Part shown: in pieces, positions 8,866 to 18,426 of the stretch | How positions within the stretch are numbered: position 1 is the first letter of the stretch | Layout of the letters: every line of letters starts with the position of its first letter | Origin: Lysobacteraceae bacterium NML93-0793 | GTDB lineage: Bacteria > Pseudomonadota > Gammaproteobacteria > Xanthomonadales > Xanthomonadaceae | DNA: 64,000 bases | Assembly (NCBI GenBank): GCA_002324875.1 | Contig: NTJG01000005.1 | Coordinates: forward strand, 124,001 to 188,000 | Direction of reading: 5' to 3' | The notes under the pieces: generated by a model | What the model was told of the DNA's origin: nothing | Databases searched by the model: none | Seen by the model: only the letters and a program-made list of their open reading frames with translations | Program-made: the position numbers and the translations under genes

Positions 8866-10014
8866 TCACACCAGCACCAGATCATCCCGGTGCACGACGG
8901 TTTCCCCGTAGGTATAGCCCAGCGTCGCCTCGATATCGCGCGAATGCCGCCGTGCCAGCCGCCGGATGTCGTCGGCCGAATACTGCGTCACGCCCCGCGC
9001 GATCGGCTCGCGCGCATCGCCATCCAGCAGCGCGATCGTCACCAGGTCGCCGCGCCGGAACTGGCCCTCGGCGGCGAGCACACCACCCGGCAGCAGCGAG
9101 GCCCCCTTCTCGACCATCGCGTTCGCAGCGCCGCTGTCGACGAGGATCGCCCCGGCCTCCGCCGGCGCGTTCTGCAGCCAGTGCTTGCGCGCGGCCATGC
9201 GCGTGCGCAGCGGATGGATGCGGGTGCCCCGCAGACGATCGTGCGCGAGACCGTCCAGCACGTCGGCGCGGCGGCCGTTGAACAGCACCGTGGCCACGCC
9301 GGCCGAGGCCGCGCGCTGCGCGGCTTCCAGCTTGGTGCGCATGCCGCCGGTACCGACGCTGCTGCCGGCGCCGCCGGCGACCGCGAGCAGCGACGCGCTC
9401 ATCTTCGCGACCAGCGGCATCGGCCGCGCGTGCGCTTCGATCCGCGGGTCCGCGTCGTAGAGGCCGTCGATGTCGGTGGCGATGAACAGCACCTCGGCAT
9501 CGACCAGTGCCGCAACGATCGCGGCCAGGTTGTCGTTGTCGCCGAGCTTGAGTTCGTCGACCGACACCGTGTCGTTCTCGTTGACCACCGGCAGCGCGCC
9601 GTGGCGCAGCAGTGCGGTCAGCGTGGCGCGCGCATTGAGGTAGCGGCGGCGATTGCGCAGGTCGTCGTGGGTCAGCAGCACCTGGGCGACAGGGCGTTCG
9701 AAGAAGCCCTGCCAGAACCCGGTCAGTCGCGCCTGACCCAGTGCAGCGAGTGCCTGGCGCTCGGCCATCGGTGCACCGGGAGCGAGGTTCGCATGCAGGA
9801 TCGCGCGACCCGCAGCGACGGCGCCGGACGACACCAGAACGATCTCGCGCCCGGCCGCATGGCTCGCGCGGATGAAACCCGCGAGCGCCGCGGCATGCCG
9901 ATCCGACAGTCCTCCGCCATCGGCCGCGAGCAGGCTGCTGCCGACCTTGAGCACCGCACGTCGCCACGGCGGCAACGGCTGCTCGGGAAACACATCGGCA
10001 TCGGGCGTGTGCAT
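8866..10014 (-). CDS. proB: Glutamate 5-kinase
   Basis: This 382-residue cytoplasmic kinase phosphorylates glutamate at the gamma position, committing it to proline. The amino-acid-kinase domain covers about residues 17-270 (VLKVGSSLL, VSSGAVAAGR, NENDTVS, GTGGMRTKL), and a PUA domain follows to the C-terminus. Proline normally inhibits the enzyme. The ATG at 10014 gives the family length; an upstream frame to 10131 lies inside the yciI-like gene and adds low-complexity residues. It starts 13 bases after the yciI-like stop and is probably cotranscribed with the arg genes. Confidence 0.95.
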   Translation of the reverse strand: MHTPDADVFPEQPLPPWRRAVLKVGSSLLAADGGGLSDRHAAALAGFIRASHAAGREIVLVSSGAVAAGRAILHANLAPGAPMAERQALAALGQARLTGFWQGFFERPVAQVLLTHDDLRNRRRYLNARATLTALLRHGALPVVNENDTVSVDELKLGDNDNLAAIVAALVDAEVLFIATDIDGLYDADPRIEAHARPMPLVAKMSASLLAVAGGAGSSVGTGGMRTKLEAAQRAASAGVATVLFNGRRADVLDGLAHDRLRGTRIHPLRTRMAARKHWLQNAPAEAGAILVDSGAANAMVEKGASLLPGGVLAAEGQFRRGDLVTIALLDGDAREPIARGVTQYSADDIRRLARRHSRDIEATLGYTYGETVVHRDDLVLV

Positions 10015-10027
10015 CGCGGGGACGACC

Positions 10028-10285
10028 TCAGCGGGTGTTCCACTCGTGGACGACGAGGTCGCTCGCATTCTGCAACGCCAGCGGATCGGCCGCGACGATG
10101 GCCTGCGCTTCGGCCAGCGTGTCGATGCCACTCAGCAGGTATGCACCGCCGGTGCCGTCGGCGAATCCGCCGGTCATGTCGAGCAGACCACGCGCGCGCA
10201 GATCGTCGAGGAACGTCTGATGTGGCGCGACGACGGATGCGTCGAACCCGGGGCGGCGCATTGCGATGACGAGAAAGCGCTTCAT
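10028..10285 (-). CDS. YciI-like protein
   Basis: This 85-residue protein has the compact YCII-family fold pattern: a hydrophobic first strand with MKRFLVIAM, a conserved H in APHQTFLDDL near residue 22, and the GAYLLSG and DPLALQN motifs. Family members are small dimers related to ferredoxin-like monooxygenase folds; their reaction is mostly unknown. It sits between argH and proB, 30 bases after argH. No role in arginine or proline synthesis can be inferred beyond the position. Confidence 0.8.
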   Translation of the reverse strand: MKRFLVIAMRRPGFDASVVAPHQTFLDDLRARGLLDMTGGFADGTGGAYLLSGIDTLAEAQAIVAADPLALQNASDLVVHEWNTR

Positions 10286-10315
10286 GCCAGCAGGCCTATC
10301 AGTTGATGGAAACTG

Positions 10316-11611
10316 TCACGCCAGCGCGTTCCAGCGCGCACGCAGCGTGTCCAGACGGAGGTCGGCAGCGCCACCCGGCGAGGTGCGCGCGGCGAGGCTG
10401 CCTTCCGGCGTGCGGCCCTGCCCGGCCGTGTCGGCGCTCTGCGCGGCGGCCTTGTACGCCTCGCGGAACGGTACGCCAGCGATCGCGGCCTCGACCGCGA
10501 CATCGGTCGCGTACATGCCCGAGTCGACCGCCGCGCGCAGCCGGTCCTCGCGCCATTCCAGATTCGCCAGCAGTGCCGGCAGCAGCTCCAGTGCGGCGAG
10601 GCCGCGGCCGAAACCGTAGAAGATCGCGCCCTTGGAACTCTGCAGGTCGCGGTGGTAGCCCGACGGCAGCGACAGCAGATCCTCGATCTCGGTGCGCGCC
10701 GCGGCCACGCTGGCATGCGTGGCGCGCATCAGTTCGACGACGTCGGGATTGCGCTTGTTCGGCATGATCGAGCTGCCGGTCGTGTACTGCGCCGGCAGCG
10801 CGACGAAGCCGTACTCGGCGCTGGTGAACTGCGACAGATCCCAGGCCAGCCGGCGCAGGTCCAGGGTCGCGCTGCCCAGCGCTTCGAGCGCGGCCAGTTC
10901 GAACTTGCCGCGCGAGAGCTGCGCGTAGACCGGCGAGACCTGCAGCCGCGCGAAGCCGAGTACGGTGGTGGTGTGGTCACGATCGAGCGCGAGGTTCACG
11001 CCGTAACCCGCAGCCGTCCCGAGTGGATTGCAGTCGATCAGCGCCAGCGTGTCCTGCGCGCGCATCGCATCGTCGATGAAGGCCTCGGCCCAGCCCGACC
11101 ACCACATGCCGCCCGAGGACAGCACGGCGCGCTGGATATGGGTGTAGCCGGGAATCGGCAGCTGCGCTTCCGCTTCGGCGCGATCGAGTGCAACCTTTGC
11201 GATCTCGCGCGACAGCTCGACAAGACGCGCGAGCTTTTCCTTCAGCCACAGGCGCGTGGCGACCAGCACCTGGTCGTTGCGGCTGCGGCCGGTATGGATG
11301 CGGCGGCCGGCATCGCCGAGCCGCTCGGTCAACCGGTCCTCGATCGCCGAATGCCCGTCCTCGAAGCGTTCGTCGAGCACGAAGGCGCCGCTACGGAAGT
11401 CGTCGGCCAACAACGCCAGCTCGCGCTTCAGACCTTCGAGTTCTTCGGCCGACAGGATGCCGACGCGCTGCAGGCCTTCGGCGTGCGCGGTGCTCGCGGC
11501 GATATCGTGCAGGAAGAACTCGCGGTCGAGGATCACGTCGTCACCGGCGAGGAAGGCCTGGATCTGCGTGTCAACGGCGACGCCGGGCTTCTGCCAGAGG
11601 AGGTTGCTCAT
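10316..11611 (-). CDS. argH: Argininosuccinate lyase
   Basis: The 431-residue enzyme splits argininosuccinate into arginine and fumarate, the last step of the pathway. The superfamily signature loop [12 protein letters not shown] is present and carries the catalytic serine; [10 protein letters not shown] and TGRSRNDQV are also typical. The ATG at 11611 is chosen because upstream in-frame codons to 11695 are made of the intergenic heptad repeat and read as repetitive NPESPIP-type peptide. The protein is slightly shorter than the usual 450-460 residues, the missing part being at the C-terminus. Confidence 0.96.
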   Translation of the reverse strand: MSNLLWQKPGVAVDTQIQAFLAGDDVILDREFFLHDIAASTAHAEGLQRVGILSAEELEGLKRELALLADDFRSGAFVLDERFEDGHSAIEDRLTERLGDAGRRIHTGRSRNDQVLVATRLWLKEKLARLVELSREIAKVALDRAEAEAQLPIPGYTHIQRAVLSSGGMWWSGWAEAFIDDAMRAQDTLALIDCNPLGTAAGYGVNLALDRDHTTTVLGFARLQVSPVYAQLSRGKFELAALEALGSATLDLRRLAWDLSQFTSAEYGFVALPAQYTTGSSIMPNKRNPDVVELMRATHASVAAARTEIEDLLSLPSGYHRDLQSSKGAIFYGFGRGLAALELLPALLANLEWREDRLRAAVDSGMYATDVAVEAAIAGVPFREAYKAAAQSADTAGQGRTPEGSLAARTSPGGAADLRLDTLRARWNALA

Positions 11612-11630
11612 GTCGGGGCTCTCGGGAGTG

Positions 11631-11713
11631 GGGATTGGGGATTCGGGATTGGCAAGAGCGAGGATGCGCGGCTGGCGGGGTTCGCGAATCCCCATTCCCG
11701 AATCCCGAATCCC
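11631..11713. repeat. Inverted pair of heptad arrays between argC and argH
   Basis: The left arm 11631-11652 is built of GGGATTG/GGGATTC units and the right arm 11685-11713 of GAATCCC units in inverse orientation, with about 32 bases between them. The transcript could fold into a long stem between the argC stop and the argH start. The unit length is seven bases. Five further arrays of this family occur in the window. Confidence 0.8.
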
Positions 11714-11719
11714 GAAGAA

Positions 11720-12673
11720 TCATTGCGGAATCGACGTCAGCTCGTCGAAGCCCAGCGCGAGATTGAGGTTCTGCATCGCCTGCGTCGCCGCACCCTTGAG
11801 CAGGTTGTCGAGCGTCGCCACGACGACCACGCGGCCATTGCCCGGCGCCATCGTGAAGCCGCCGATCTGTGCGCCGTGCCGGCCGGCGATGCGGCTGACC
11901 CAGGGCGCCTCGTCGATCACCTCGACCAGCGGCTCGTCGGCATAGCGCGCATCGAACAGCGCCTTGACCGCATCGCGCGACATCGGCGCCGACAGCCACA
12001 GGTTCACGGTCATCGTGATGCCGCGGAAATGCGGCGCGACGTGCGGCATGAACTCCACCGGCATCGCCAGCTGCCTGGACACTTCGCGCTCGTGCACATG
12101 ATCGGTCAGTGCGTACGGCATCAGGTTGTCGGTCAGCAACGCGACGTTGTTCTTGTCCGACGGCGTGGTGCCCGCGCCCGAGTAACCTGAGACGCCGAAG
12201 CACTGCGGCGGGCCGGCCAGATGTCCGGCCAGCGGCGCGATCGCCAGCTGCATTGCGGTCGCATAGCAGCCGGGGTTGCTGATCCGGCGCTGGCCGGCGT
12301 AACCGGTGCGCGTGAGTTCGGGCAGGCCGTAATACCAGCCGGCGTCGAAACGGTAATCGGCCGACAGGTCGACGATCACGGTATCGGGCTTCGCGGCGTC
12401 TATCGCAGCGACGAACGGCGCAGCTTTGCCATTGGGCAACGCGAGGATCACCGCATCGGCGCCCTTGGCGGCGACCGCGTCCGCGTCGAGATTCTCGAAG
12501 CGCAGCTCGCCCTTCCAGCCGTCGTTGTGATCGGCGACGCGCTGCCCGTCGAGCTCGCGCGAAGACACGAACACGAGTTCGAGACCCGGATGCGCGGCGA
12601 CGAGGCGGACCAGTTCCTGGCCGGTGTGGCCGCGCGCGCCGACGATGCCGAGGCGGATGGGAGATGTGCTCAT
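11720..12673 (-). CDS. argC: N-acetyl-gamma-glutamyl-phosphate reductase
   Basis: The 317-residue cytoplasmic enzyme makes N-acetylglutamate semialdehyde using NADPH. The N-terminal nucleotide-binding motif [13 protein letters not shown] (9-21) and the catalytic Cys136 in SNPGCYATA are clear. The frame is open upstream to 12880, but the ATG at 12673 gives the normal start, and it overlaps the stop of the preceding acetyltransferase gene by four bases (ATGA), which points to translational coupling. Confidence 0.97.
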   Translation of the reverse strand: MSTSPIRLGIVGARGHTGQELVRLVAAHPGLELVFVSSRELDGQRVADHNDGWKGELRFENLDADAVAAKGADAVILALPNGKAAPFVAAIDAAKPDTVIVDLSADYRFDAGWYYGLPELTRTGYAGQRRISNPGCYATAMQLAIAPLAGHLAGPPQCFGVSGYSGAGTTPSDKNNVALLTDNLMPYALTDHVHEREVSRQLAMPVEFMPHVAPHFRGITMTVNLWLSAPMSRDAVKALFDARYADEPLVEVIDEAPWVSRIAGRHGAQIGGFTMAPGNGRVVVVATLDNLLKGAATQAMQNLNLALGFDELTSIPQ

Positions 12674-13272
12674 GGATGACTGTCCAGCTTGTGACGAAGA
12701 TGGCGACGCACCGCCGGCCACTCGGCGTCGATCACCGAGAACACCACGGTGTCGCGCAGCGAGCCGTCGGCATGCCGCTTGTGATGGCGCAGCACGCCAT
12801 CCTGTTTCGCGCCCAGACGCGCGATGGCCGCGCGCGAAGCGTGATTGAACCAGCTGGTCTCGAAGGCCACCGACGCGCACCCCAGCACATCGAAAGCATG
12901 CGTCAGCAACAGCAGTTTGGCTTCGGTGTTCAGGCCGGTGCGCTGCACCTGCGGCGCATACCAGGTGTAGCCGATCTTGAGGTTGGGGACTGTCGCATCG
13001 AGATCGTAGAAGCGCGTGCTGCCGACGACATTGCCATCGGTATCGAGCACCGCGAAGGCCAGCATGTCGCCGGCCGCCTGCGCGTCGAGCGCTTTCCCGA
13101 TGTAGCGCGACACGTCATCCGGCGCCGGCACGTTGGTGTACCAGAGCGTGTGCAGCGCGCTGTCGCGCGACACCGCGGCCAGCGCGTCGGCGTGCGCCGG
13201 TACCAAAGGCACCAGCGACACCTGCGTGCCGACCAGGGTCGGCACCTCGCGCCATGCGGCCGGAGCGGTCAT
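12670..13272 (-). CDS. GNAT-family acetyltransferase (RimJ/RimL-like)
   Basis: The 200-residue protein has the GNAT core: the [19 protein letters not shown] strands, the acetyl-CoA loop region [18 protein letters not shown], and the [15 protein letters not shown] segment typical of the RimJ/RimL group that acetylates protein N-termini or small amines. It is placed between the NAGS/kinase gene (one base away) and argC (four-base overlap). Because the fused NAGS/kinase already has a synthase domain, this protein is probably not the acetylglutamate synthase; its substrate is unknown. Confidence 0.82.
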   Translation of the reverse strand: MTAPAAWREVPTLVGTQVSLVPLVPAHADALAAVSRDSALHTLWYTNVPAPDDVSRYIGKALDAQAAGDMLAFAVLDTDGNVVGSTRFYDLDATVPNLKIGYTWYAPQVQRTGLNTEAKLLLLTHAFDVLGCASVAFETSWFNHASRAAIARLGAKQDGVLRHHKRHADGSLRDTVVFSVIDAEWPAVRRHLRHKLDSHP

Positions 13273-13273
13273 G

Positions 13274-14599
13274 TCAGCCCACCAGGGTCGGGGCGCGCGT
13301 CTCGCAATGCGCGACGCAGCGCTGGATCTGCTCGAAGCCGTCGAGGCCGTACCAGAACACCTTCCACTTCTCCTGCTTGATGCAGCCGTCGGACTCGGCG
13401 TAATAGAAGATGTTGACCTGGTTGTGGTGGCGCGAACGCCAGAACAGCTGCGGCGTCTCGTCGCGCATCACGTTCCACACCGCGCGGCCGAGGCCCTCGC
13501 CCTGCGCGTCGTCGAGCACGGCGAACTTGTCCAGATACACCGTGCCCTCGCCGTCGGTCAGGATCACCGCGGCGCGGTAGTTCTCGCTCACGTAGGCGCG
13601 CAGCAGCGGCGTGCGTTCGAAGTAGTCCGGTGCGAGTTCGCGGCCGAAGCTCGATTCGATCAGCGACTTCAGGCGCGCGAGGTCCAGCTGCGACCAGTCG
13701 GTCACGCGCAGCACCTGCTCGCCGCGACGCACCAGCGTGCCCGAACCCTTGTGGGTGAACAGCTCCTTGGCGAGATCCGCCGGGCGCGTGATCGACACCG
13801 ACGAGGCCATCGGCAGACCTTCGAGCAGAGCCTTGATCTGTTCGATCTTCACTTTCATGCCGCCGTGAAGCCACGGCTGCTGGATCAGATGGTCGTATTC
13901 GGTCGACAGGTTGATCGAATCGATGACCTTGCCATCGGCGTCCAGAAGACCGCCAGTGCCGGTGAGGAAGATGATCTTGTAGGGCTGCAGTTCGCGCACC
14001 AGTTCGTTGGCGGCGAAGTCGGCATTGATGTTGAGAATCTGGCCCGACGCGGTTTCCCCCAGGCTCGTGATCACCGGGATCGAGCCGGCCTGCAGGCTGG
14101 CTTCGATCGGCGCGAGATTGACGCCACGCACCTCACCGACCAGGCCGTAGGTGGCCTGGTCGAGATACTCGGCCTCGAACACGCCGCCGGTGATCGAGGT
14201 CGCGCGCGCACCATTGCGCTGCAGCGCTTCGACCAAACGAAGATTGGCCGCCTGGAACACGCGGCGCACGATCGCCAGACCTTCGGGCGAGGTCACGCGC
14301 AGGCCGTTGACGGTCTTCTTCTCGATGCCGGCGGCGGACAGCTCAGCGTCGAGCTGCGGGCCGGCGCCGTGCAGCACGATCGGCGTCAGGCCGACCTCCT
14401 GCAGGAACGACAGCGAGGACGTCAGATCGTCGAGTTCGTCGCGCAGCACCGCGCCGCCGACCTTGACCACGGCAAAGCGCTTCGCGTCGAGCTGCGAAAA
14501 ACGCTTGAGGTACTGGCTGATCTCCTTCGCGCTGGCCATGCTGGAGAGCAGGCGCACGATGGTCTGGCGGGTCTGGACGTGGGTCGCGGGAATGTTCAC
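13274..14599 (-). CDS. argB: Bifunctional N-acetylglutamate synthase/kinase
   Basis: The protein (441 residues from the GTG at 14599) has two enzymes in one chain. Residues of about 20-285 are an N-acetylglutamate kinase ([29 protein letters not shown]), and about 290-440 a GNAT-type synthase domain ([23 protein letters not shown]). This matches the NAGS/K of Xanthomonas and the vertebrate NAGS fold. Starts at TTG 14608 and ATG 14539 are also in frame; the GTG is preferred because the family begins close to [13 protein letters not shown]. No strong Shine-Dalgarno site is seen for any of them. Confidence 0.93.
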   Translation of the reverse strand: MNIPATHVQTRQTIVRLLSSMASAKEISQYLKRFSQLDAKRFAVVKVGGAVLRDELDDLTSSLSFLQEVGLTPIVLHGAGPQLDAELSAAGIEKKTVNGLRVTSPEGLAIVRRVFQAANLRLVEALQRNGARATSITGGVFEAEYLDQATYGLVGEVRGVNLAPIEASLQAGSIPVITSLGETASGQILNINADFAANELVRELQPYKIIFLTGTGGLLDADGKVIDSINLSTEYDHLIQQPWLHGGMKVKIEQIKALLEGLPMASSVSITRPADLAKELFTHKGSGTLVRRGEQVLRVTDWSQLDLARLKSLIESSFGRELAPDYFERTPLLRAYVSENYRAAVILTDGEGTVYLDKFAVLDDAQGEGLGRAVWNVMRDETPQLFWRSRHHNQVNIFYYAESDGCIKQEKWKVFWYGLDGFEQIQRCVAHCETRAPTLVG

Positions 14600-14654
14600 G
14601 GGCTGCAATCGGTTGGGCGTGGAATGACGCGTTGAAGACGGAAGACGGCCGCGC

Positions 14655-15755
14655 TCAGCGCACGCCGTTGATGATGGTGTGCACGGACTCGGCGTAGCGC
14701 TGCAGTTGCTCGAACGTCACGAACTCGTCGCCGGTATGCGCCTGGGCGATGTCGCCGGGACCGTACACCAGCGCGGTGTAACCGCCGGCCGAGAACAGCG
14801 AGGCTTCAGTCCAGAAGTCGACCGCGTTGCCGATCGGCAGATCGAAGGCATCTGCGATGTCGCGCGCGGCGAGCCGGCGTTCTTCCGCACGTGCGATGTC
14901 GCCCGACGGCAGGCTCGGCCCGCGGAAGGTTTCCTCGAAATGCGCGGCCTCGGGCTCGGCGAAGCCGGCGAACGTCGACAGCAGACCGTCGACATCCATC
15001 GACGGCAGCGGCCGGAAGCCGAAGCGCAGCTCGGCGGCCGGCGCGATCATGTTGGCCTTGATGCCGCCCTCGACCCGGCCGATGTTGAAGCGCAGACCGG
15101 TCAGGCCACCGAAGCGTGCGTGGGCGAGCGACTCGACATGGTCCAGCGCACGGCCGCCCCAGCGCATTGCCTGGTGCAGCGCGCTTGCCGCCGGATCCTG
15201 TTTGCCGGATGCATGCCCGGCCGTGCCCGCGAAACGCATCAGCACCGAGCTGATGCCGCGATGCGCGAGCACCGCTTCGCAGTTCGTCGGCTCGGCGACC
15301 AGCACCGCCTCGAACTGCAGACCGCGTGCGAGGAAGGCGGCGATGCAACGCGGATCGTTGGCTTCCTCGTCGGACGAGAACAGGAACGCCGCATCGCCGT
15401 CGCCGGCATTGGCGGCCGCGATTAGCGCGGCCGCCGCACCCTTGATGTCGCAGACGCCGAGGCCGACCACGCGGTCGTCGAGGCGCCGCATCACGTGCGG
15501 ATCGGCGCTCCAGTCCGGCGAATCCGGCACGGTGTCCAGATGCACGTTGAACAGGATCTTCGGCGTGCCACGCACCGCGAACAGGCTCACAGCGCCAGCG
15601 CCGTGGTCGATGACCTCGACCTCGAAACCCGGCAACTGCCCGCGGATGTAATCGAAGATGCCGCCCTCGGCCGCGATCGCGCGCGGCGGATTGCGGGTGT
15701 CGAAGGACACCAGCCGTTCGAGGTGGTCGAGCGTATGGGAGAGCAGTTCGTTCAT
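14655..15755 (-). CDS. argE': N-acetylcitrulline (or acetylornithine) deacetylase, M20 family
   Basis: The 366-residue enzyme belongs to the M20/ArgE/DapE zinc hydrolases: the metal motif NVHLDTVPD, then [17 protein letters not shown] and VAEPTN are present. In Xanthomonas the gene at this position acts on N-acetylcitrulline because carbamoylation precedes deacetylation, and the neighbouring carbamoyltransferase here is of that kind. The substrate is therefore inferred as N-acetyl-L-citrulline. It lies between argG and argB with 55-75 base gaps, in the same orientation. Confidence 0.9.
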   Translation of the reverse strand: MNELLSHTLDHLERLVSFDTRNPPRAIAAEGGIFDYIRGQLPGFEVEVIDHGAGAVSLFAVRGTPKILFNVHLDTVPDSPDWSADPHVMRRLDDRVVGLGVCDIKGAAAALIAAANAGDGDAAFLFSSDEEANDPRCIAAFLARGLQFEAVLVAEPTNCEAVLAHRGISSVLMRFAGTAGHASGKQDPAASALHQAMRWGGRALDHVESLAHARFGGLTGLRFNIGRVEGGIKANMIAPAAELRFGFRPLPSMDVDGLLSTFAGFAEPEAAHFEETFRGPSLPSGDIARAEERRLAARDIADAFDLPIGNAVDFWTEASLFSAGGYTALVYGPGDIAQAHTGDEFVTFEQLQRYAESVHTIINGVR

Positions 15756-15794
15756 GGCGTTCCAATATCGGTCGGGACCGGTGATCCGCTGTTT

Positions 15795-15825
15795 CGAATC
15801 ACCAATCCCAAATCCCGAATCACGG
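15795..15825. repeat. Heptad array between argG and argE'
   Basis: This is a single array of four to five AATCACC/AATCCCA/AATCCCG units ending five bases before the argG stop codon. No clear inverse partner is seen nearby, in contrast to the arrays at 11631, 17021, 34865 and 35575. Confidence 0.75.
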
Positions 15826-15829
15826 CTTC

Positions 15830-17071
15830 TCAGCGATTTACCTGCGCATACAAGGTGCTGCTCATGCCAAACAGCTTGATGAAGCCCTCGGCTTCCTCGA
15901 CGCCCCAGTCCGCCGACTGCGCATAGGTCGCGCCCTTGGCGTTGAGGATGTGCGGCGATGTCACCGCCACCGCGTCGACGCGGCCGCCGCGGGTTTCCAG
16001 CACCACTTCACCGGTGACCTTGGCCTGCGAGGATTGCAGGAACGCTTCGATGTCAGCCTTCAGCGGATCGTGGAAGAACCCCTCGTAGACCAGCTCGGTC
16101 CACTTGCGCGCGACTTCCGGCTTAAAGCGGTTCTGCTGCTTGGTCAGCACGGTCTCCTCGAGCGCGCGGTGCGCGGCGAGCAGCGAGACCAGGCCCGGCG
16201 CTTCGTACACGATGCGGCCCTTGAGGCCGATCACGGTGTCGCCGGTGTAGACGCCGCGGCCCACGCCGTAGGGCGCGAACAGGGCGTTGAGCTTCGCCAG
16301 GATCTGCGCGCCCGGCAGCGTTTCGCCATCGAGCGCGACCGCCGTGCCCTGCTCGAAGCGGACCTTGACCTGAAGCGGTGCCTCCGGCCATTCGGTGCGC
16401 GGCGCGCACCAGCCGCGCGCGCCCTCGCCCGGCGCTTCCCAGCGGTCGATCTCGCCGCCGGACATCGTCAGGCCCAGCAGGTTTTCGTTGATCGTGTAGG
16501 CCTGCTGCTTGGCGCGCACGCCGAAGCCGCGTTCTTCGAGATACCCCTGCTCGTAGGCACGCGTCTGCGTGTGTTCCTTCTGGATCTCGCGGATCGGCGC
16601 CACGATGCGGTACTCGCCCTGCGCCTTCACCGCGAGGTCGAAACGCACCTGGTCGTTGCCCATGCCCGTGCAGCCGTGCGCGATCGCATTCGTGCCCAGC
16701 TCGGCCGCGCGCGCGAGCGCGGCATCGACGATCAGATAACGGTCCGAAACCAGCAGCGGGTACTGGCCCTGATAGGCCTCGCCCGCCCAGACGAAGGGCT
16801 TGACGAAACCGTCCCAGATCGCCGGGCCACCATCGACGGTGACGTGGCTGGCGACGCCCAGCTCGGCCGCACGCTGCTCGATGAAGGCCCGCTCGTCGGC
16901 ATCGACGCCGCCGGTGTCGGCGAACACGGTGTGCACGGTCCAGCCCTGCTCTTTGAGATAGGGCACGCAGAAGCTGGTGTCGAGGCCGCCACTGAATGCA
17001 AGGACGATGTCTTTGGAGCTGTGATTGGTGATGGGTGATTCGTGATTCGAAGAAGCGGGCTGCTGCGACAT
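15830..17071 (-). CDS. argG: Argininosuccinate synthase
   Basis: The 413-residue cytoplasmic ligase joins citrulline and aspartate with ATP. The P-loop-like motif [10 protein letters not shown] and the [13 protein letters not shown] motif identify ArgG. The first 18 or so residues ([12 protein letters not shown] region) are encoded by the intergenic heptad repeat at 17021-17051, and there is no ATG, GTG or TTG in frame between ATG 17071 and the conserved SKDIVLAF. The repeat therefore appears to be part of the coding sequence. The rest has the usual length and order. Confidence 0.95.
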   Translation of the reverse strand: MSQQPASSNHESPITNHSSKDIVLAFSGGLDTSFCVPYLKEQGWTVHTVFADTGGVDADERAFIEQRAAELGVASHVTVDGGPAIWDGFVKPFVWAGEAYQGQYPLLVSDRYLIVDAALARAAELGTNAIAHGCTGMGNDQVRFDLAVKAQGEYRIVAPIREIQKEHTQTRAYEQGYLEERGFGVRAKQQAYTINENLLGLTMSGGEIDRWEAPGEGARGWCAPRTEWPEAPLQVKVRFEQGTAVALDGETLPGAQILAKLNALFAPYGVGRGVYTGDTVIGLKGRIVYEAPGLVSLLAAHRALEETVLTKQQNRFKPEVARKWTELVYEGFFHDPLKADIEAFLQSSQAKVTGEVVLETRGGRVDAVAVTSPHILNAKGATYAQSADWGVEEAEGFIKLFGMSSTLYAQVNR

Positions 17072-17156
17072 GGGAGTATCTCGTTACAAGAAGGATGAAG
17101 AAGGCGGGCGATCGGCTCTGGCTCTTTCGAATCACCAATCACCAATCACGAATCAC
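17021..17156. repeat. Inverted pair of heptad arrays at the argF'-argG junction
   Basis: A 31-base array of GATTGGT/GATTCGT units (17021-17051) and an inverse 31-base array (17126-17156) agree at 28 of 31 positions when one is reverse-complemented, with 74 bases between. The first array lies within the 5' coding end of argG, the second in the argF'-argG gap. A stable stem covering the argG start is possible in the mRNA. Confidence 0.8.
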
Positions 17157-17166
17157 AAGAAACGAA

Positions 17167-18180
17167 TTACGGCTTCATCAGCGCCGCCATCACGGCCTTC
17201 TGCACATGCAGCCGGTTCTCGGCCTCGTCGACGGCGATGCACTGCGGCGAATCCATGACGGCGTCGGTCGCCTTGACGTTGCGGCGCAGCGGCAGGCAGT
17301 GCGAGAACACGCCGTTGTTGGTCAGCGCCATCTTCCGCTCGTCGACGATGAAGTGCCGGTACTGGTCGCGGATGGGTTTTTCGGGCGCCCAGTTGCCGAA
17401 GAACGGCAGCGCGCCCCAGCTCTTGGCGTAGACCACGTCGGCACCGGCGTAGGCGCTGTCGATGTCGTGGCTCACGGCCAGCGAGCCGCCGCTCTCGGCG
17501 ACGTTCTGCTTCGCCCAGTCCATGTAGCGCTCGTCGAGCACGTAGTCCGGCGTCGGGCACAGCAGGGTCACGTCCATCCCCAGGCGCGTGGCGATGGTCA
17601 GCGCGGAGTTCGCGACCGCGGTGTTGAGCGGCTTGGGGTGGTAGGTCCAGGTCAGCACGTACTTCTTGCCGCGCAGATCGGACGTGCCGAAGTGCTCCTG
17701 CAGCGCCAGCGCATGCGCCAGCTCCTGGCAGGGATGGGTGATTGTCTCCATGTTGATGACCGGCACCGGCGAGTACTTCGCGAACGACTTCAGCACGATG
17801 TCCTGGCGGTCGTAGGCCCAATCGACGAACTTCGGGAACGCGCGCACGCCGATCATGTCGACGTAGCGGCCGAGCACGCGCGCGACTTCGGCGATGTGCT
17901 CCTCGGTGTCGCCGTCCATCACCGTGCCCAGCTCGAACTCGATCGGCCACGCGTCCTTGCCCGGCTGCAGCACGATGGCGTGACCACCGAGCTGGAAGGC
18001 CCCCAGTTCGAAGCTGGTGCGCGTGCGCATCGACGGGTTGAAGAACACCAGCGCGATCGAACGGCCTTTCAGCGCGTCGCCGAGCTTCTCGCGCTTGAAC
18101 GCGGCGGCGTCGGCCAGCAGGGCGTCGAGGTCGGGACGGGACCAGTCCTGCGTGTTGAGAAAGTGTCGGATCGCGGTCAT
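17167..18180 (-). CDS. argF': N-acetylornithine carbamoyltransferase
   Basis: The 337-residue enzyme transfers carbamoyl phosphate to N-acetylornithine, giving N-acetylcitrulline. The SMRTRTS carbamoyl-phosphate loop (50-56), HPCQELAHA and HCLPLRR motifs are intact. Glu93 in DGDTEEH and Lys303 in RRNVKATD correspond to Glu92 and the carboxylatable Lys302 described for the Xanthomonas enzyme, and the sequence is extended relative to ordinary ArgF around them. It is the first structural gene after the putative arginine attenuator and leads the arg/pro block. Confidence 0.94.
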   Translation of the reverse strand: MTAIRHFLNTQDWSRPDLDALLADAAAFKREKLGDALKGRSIALVFFNPSMRTRTSFELGAFQLGGHAIVLQPGKDAWPIEFELGTVMDGDTEEHIAEVARVLGRYVDMIGVRAFPKFVDWAYDRQDIVLKSFAKYSPVPVINMETITHPCQELAHALALQEHFGTSDLRGKKYVLTWTYHPKPLNTAVANSALTIATRLGMDVTLLCPTPDYVLDERYMDWAKQNVAESGGSLAVSHDIDSAYAGADVVYAKSWGALPFFGNWAPEKPIRDQYRHFIVDERKMALTNNGVFSHCLPLRRNVKATDAVMDSPQCIAVDEAENRLHVQKAVMAALMKP

Positions 18181-18251
18181 CGGGGATCTCGTGGAGGCGA
18201 TGGAGAGAAGGAAAGATCGGAAGCTTCGATGAAATCAGGGTGTCGGAAACG

Positions 18252-18276
18252 AAAAAACCCGGCATCGGCCGGGTCT
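18252..18276 (-). terminator. Attenuator terminator in the argF' leader
   Basis: Read on the minus strand, ACCCGGC-CGAT-GCCGGGT (a 7-bp stem, 18257-18274) is followed directly by six T residues, 71 bases before the argF' start. A terminator inside the untranslated leader of the operon makes sense only if read-through is controlled. The 5' arm with its flank, AGACCCGG (18269-18276), can instead pair with CCGGGGCT at 18315-18322 (seven of eight pairs), which would prevent the terminator. Confidence 0.75.
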
Positions 18277-18312
18277 TCTACAGAACAGTACGCACAGGCG
18301 AACGCGTCCCGA

Positions 18313-18417
18313 CTAGCCCCGGAGGATGTGGGCTTCCGGTCGACGCGCACGCGAGGTCATGCCCGACGCCATACGGGCGGAGGTCAGGATGTCGGCGTCG
18401 GCGCGGAGGGCGTTCAT
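18313..18417 (-). CDS. Putative arginine leader peptide of the argF' operon
   Basis: A 34-codon ORF (ATG at 18417, TAG at 18313-18315) contains six arginine codons at positions 5, 15, 23, 25, 26 and 33; three are clustered as R-A-R-R. The cluster lies just before segment 1 (AGCCC, 18330-18334), which pairs with segment 2 (GGGCT, 18315-18319) at the ORF end; segment 2 also overlaps the sequence able to pair with the terminator 5' arm. A ribosome stalled at codons 25-26 would mask segment 1 and favour antitermination, while one at the stop codon would mask segment 2. GAGG lies about 11 bases upstream of the ATG. Function is inferred from this geometry only. Confidence 0.6.
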   Translation of the reverse strand: MNALRADADILTSARMASGMTSRARRPEAHILRG

Positions 18418-18426
18418 GAGGCGCGC

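Noticed and set aside
11612-11695. Upstream extension of ArgH to 11695
   Set aside because: The extra residues are encoded by the heptad repeat, and ATG 11611 gives the usual ArgH N-terminus. The case differs from ArgG, where no downstream start exists.
14600-14608. TTG start for the NAGS/kinase gene
   Set aside because: It adds only three residues, and GTG 14599 aligns better with the known protein; it remains possible.
18181-18265. N-terminal extension of ArgF' from 18265
   Set aside because: That ORF is in another frame and crosses the terminator; the ATG at 18180 gives the normal protein.
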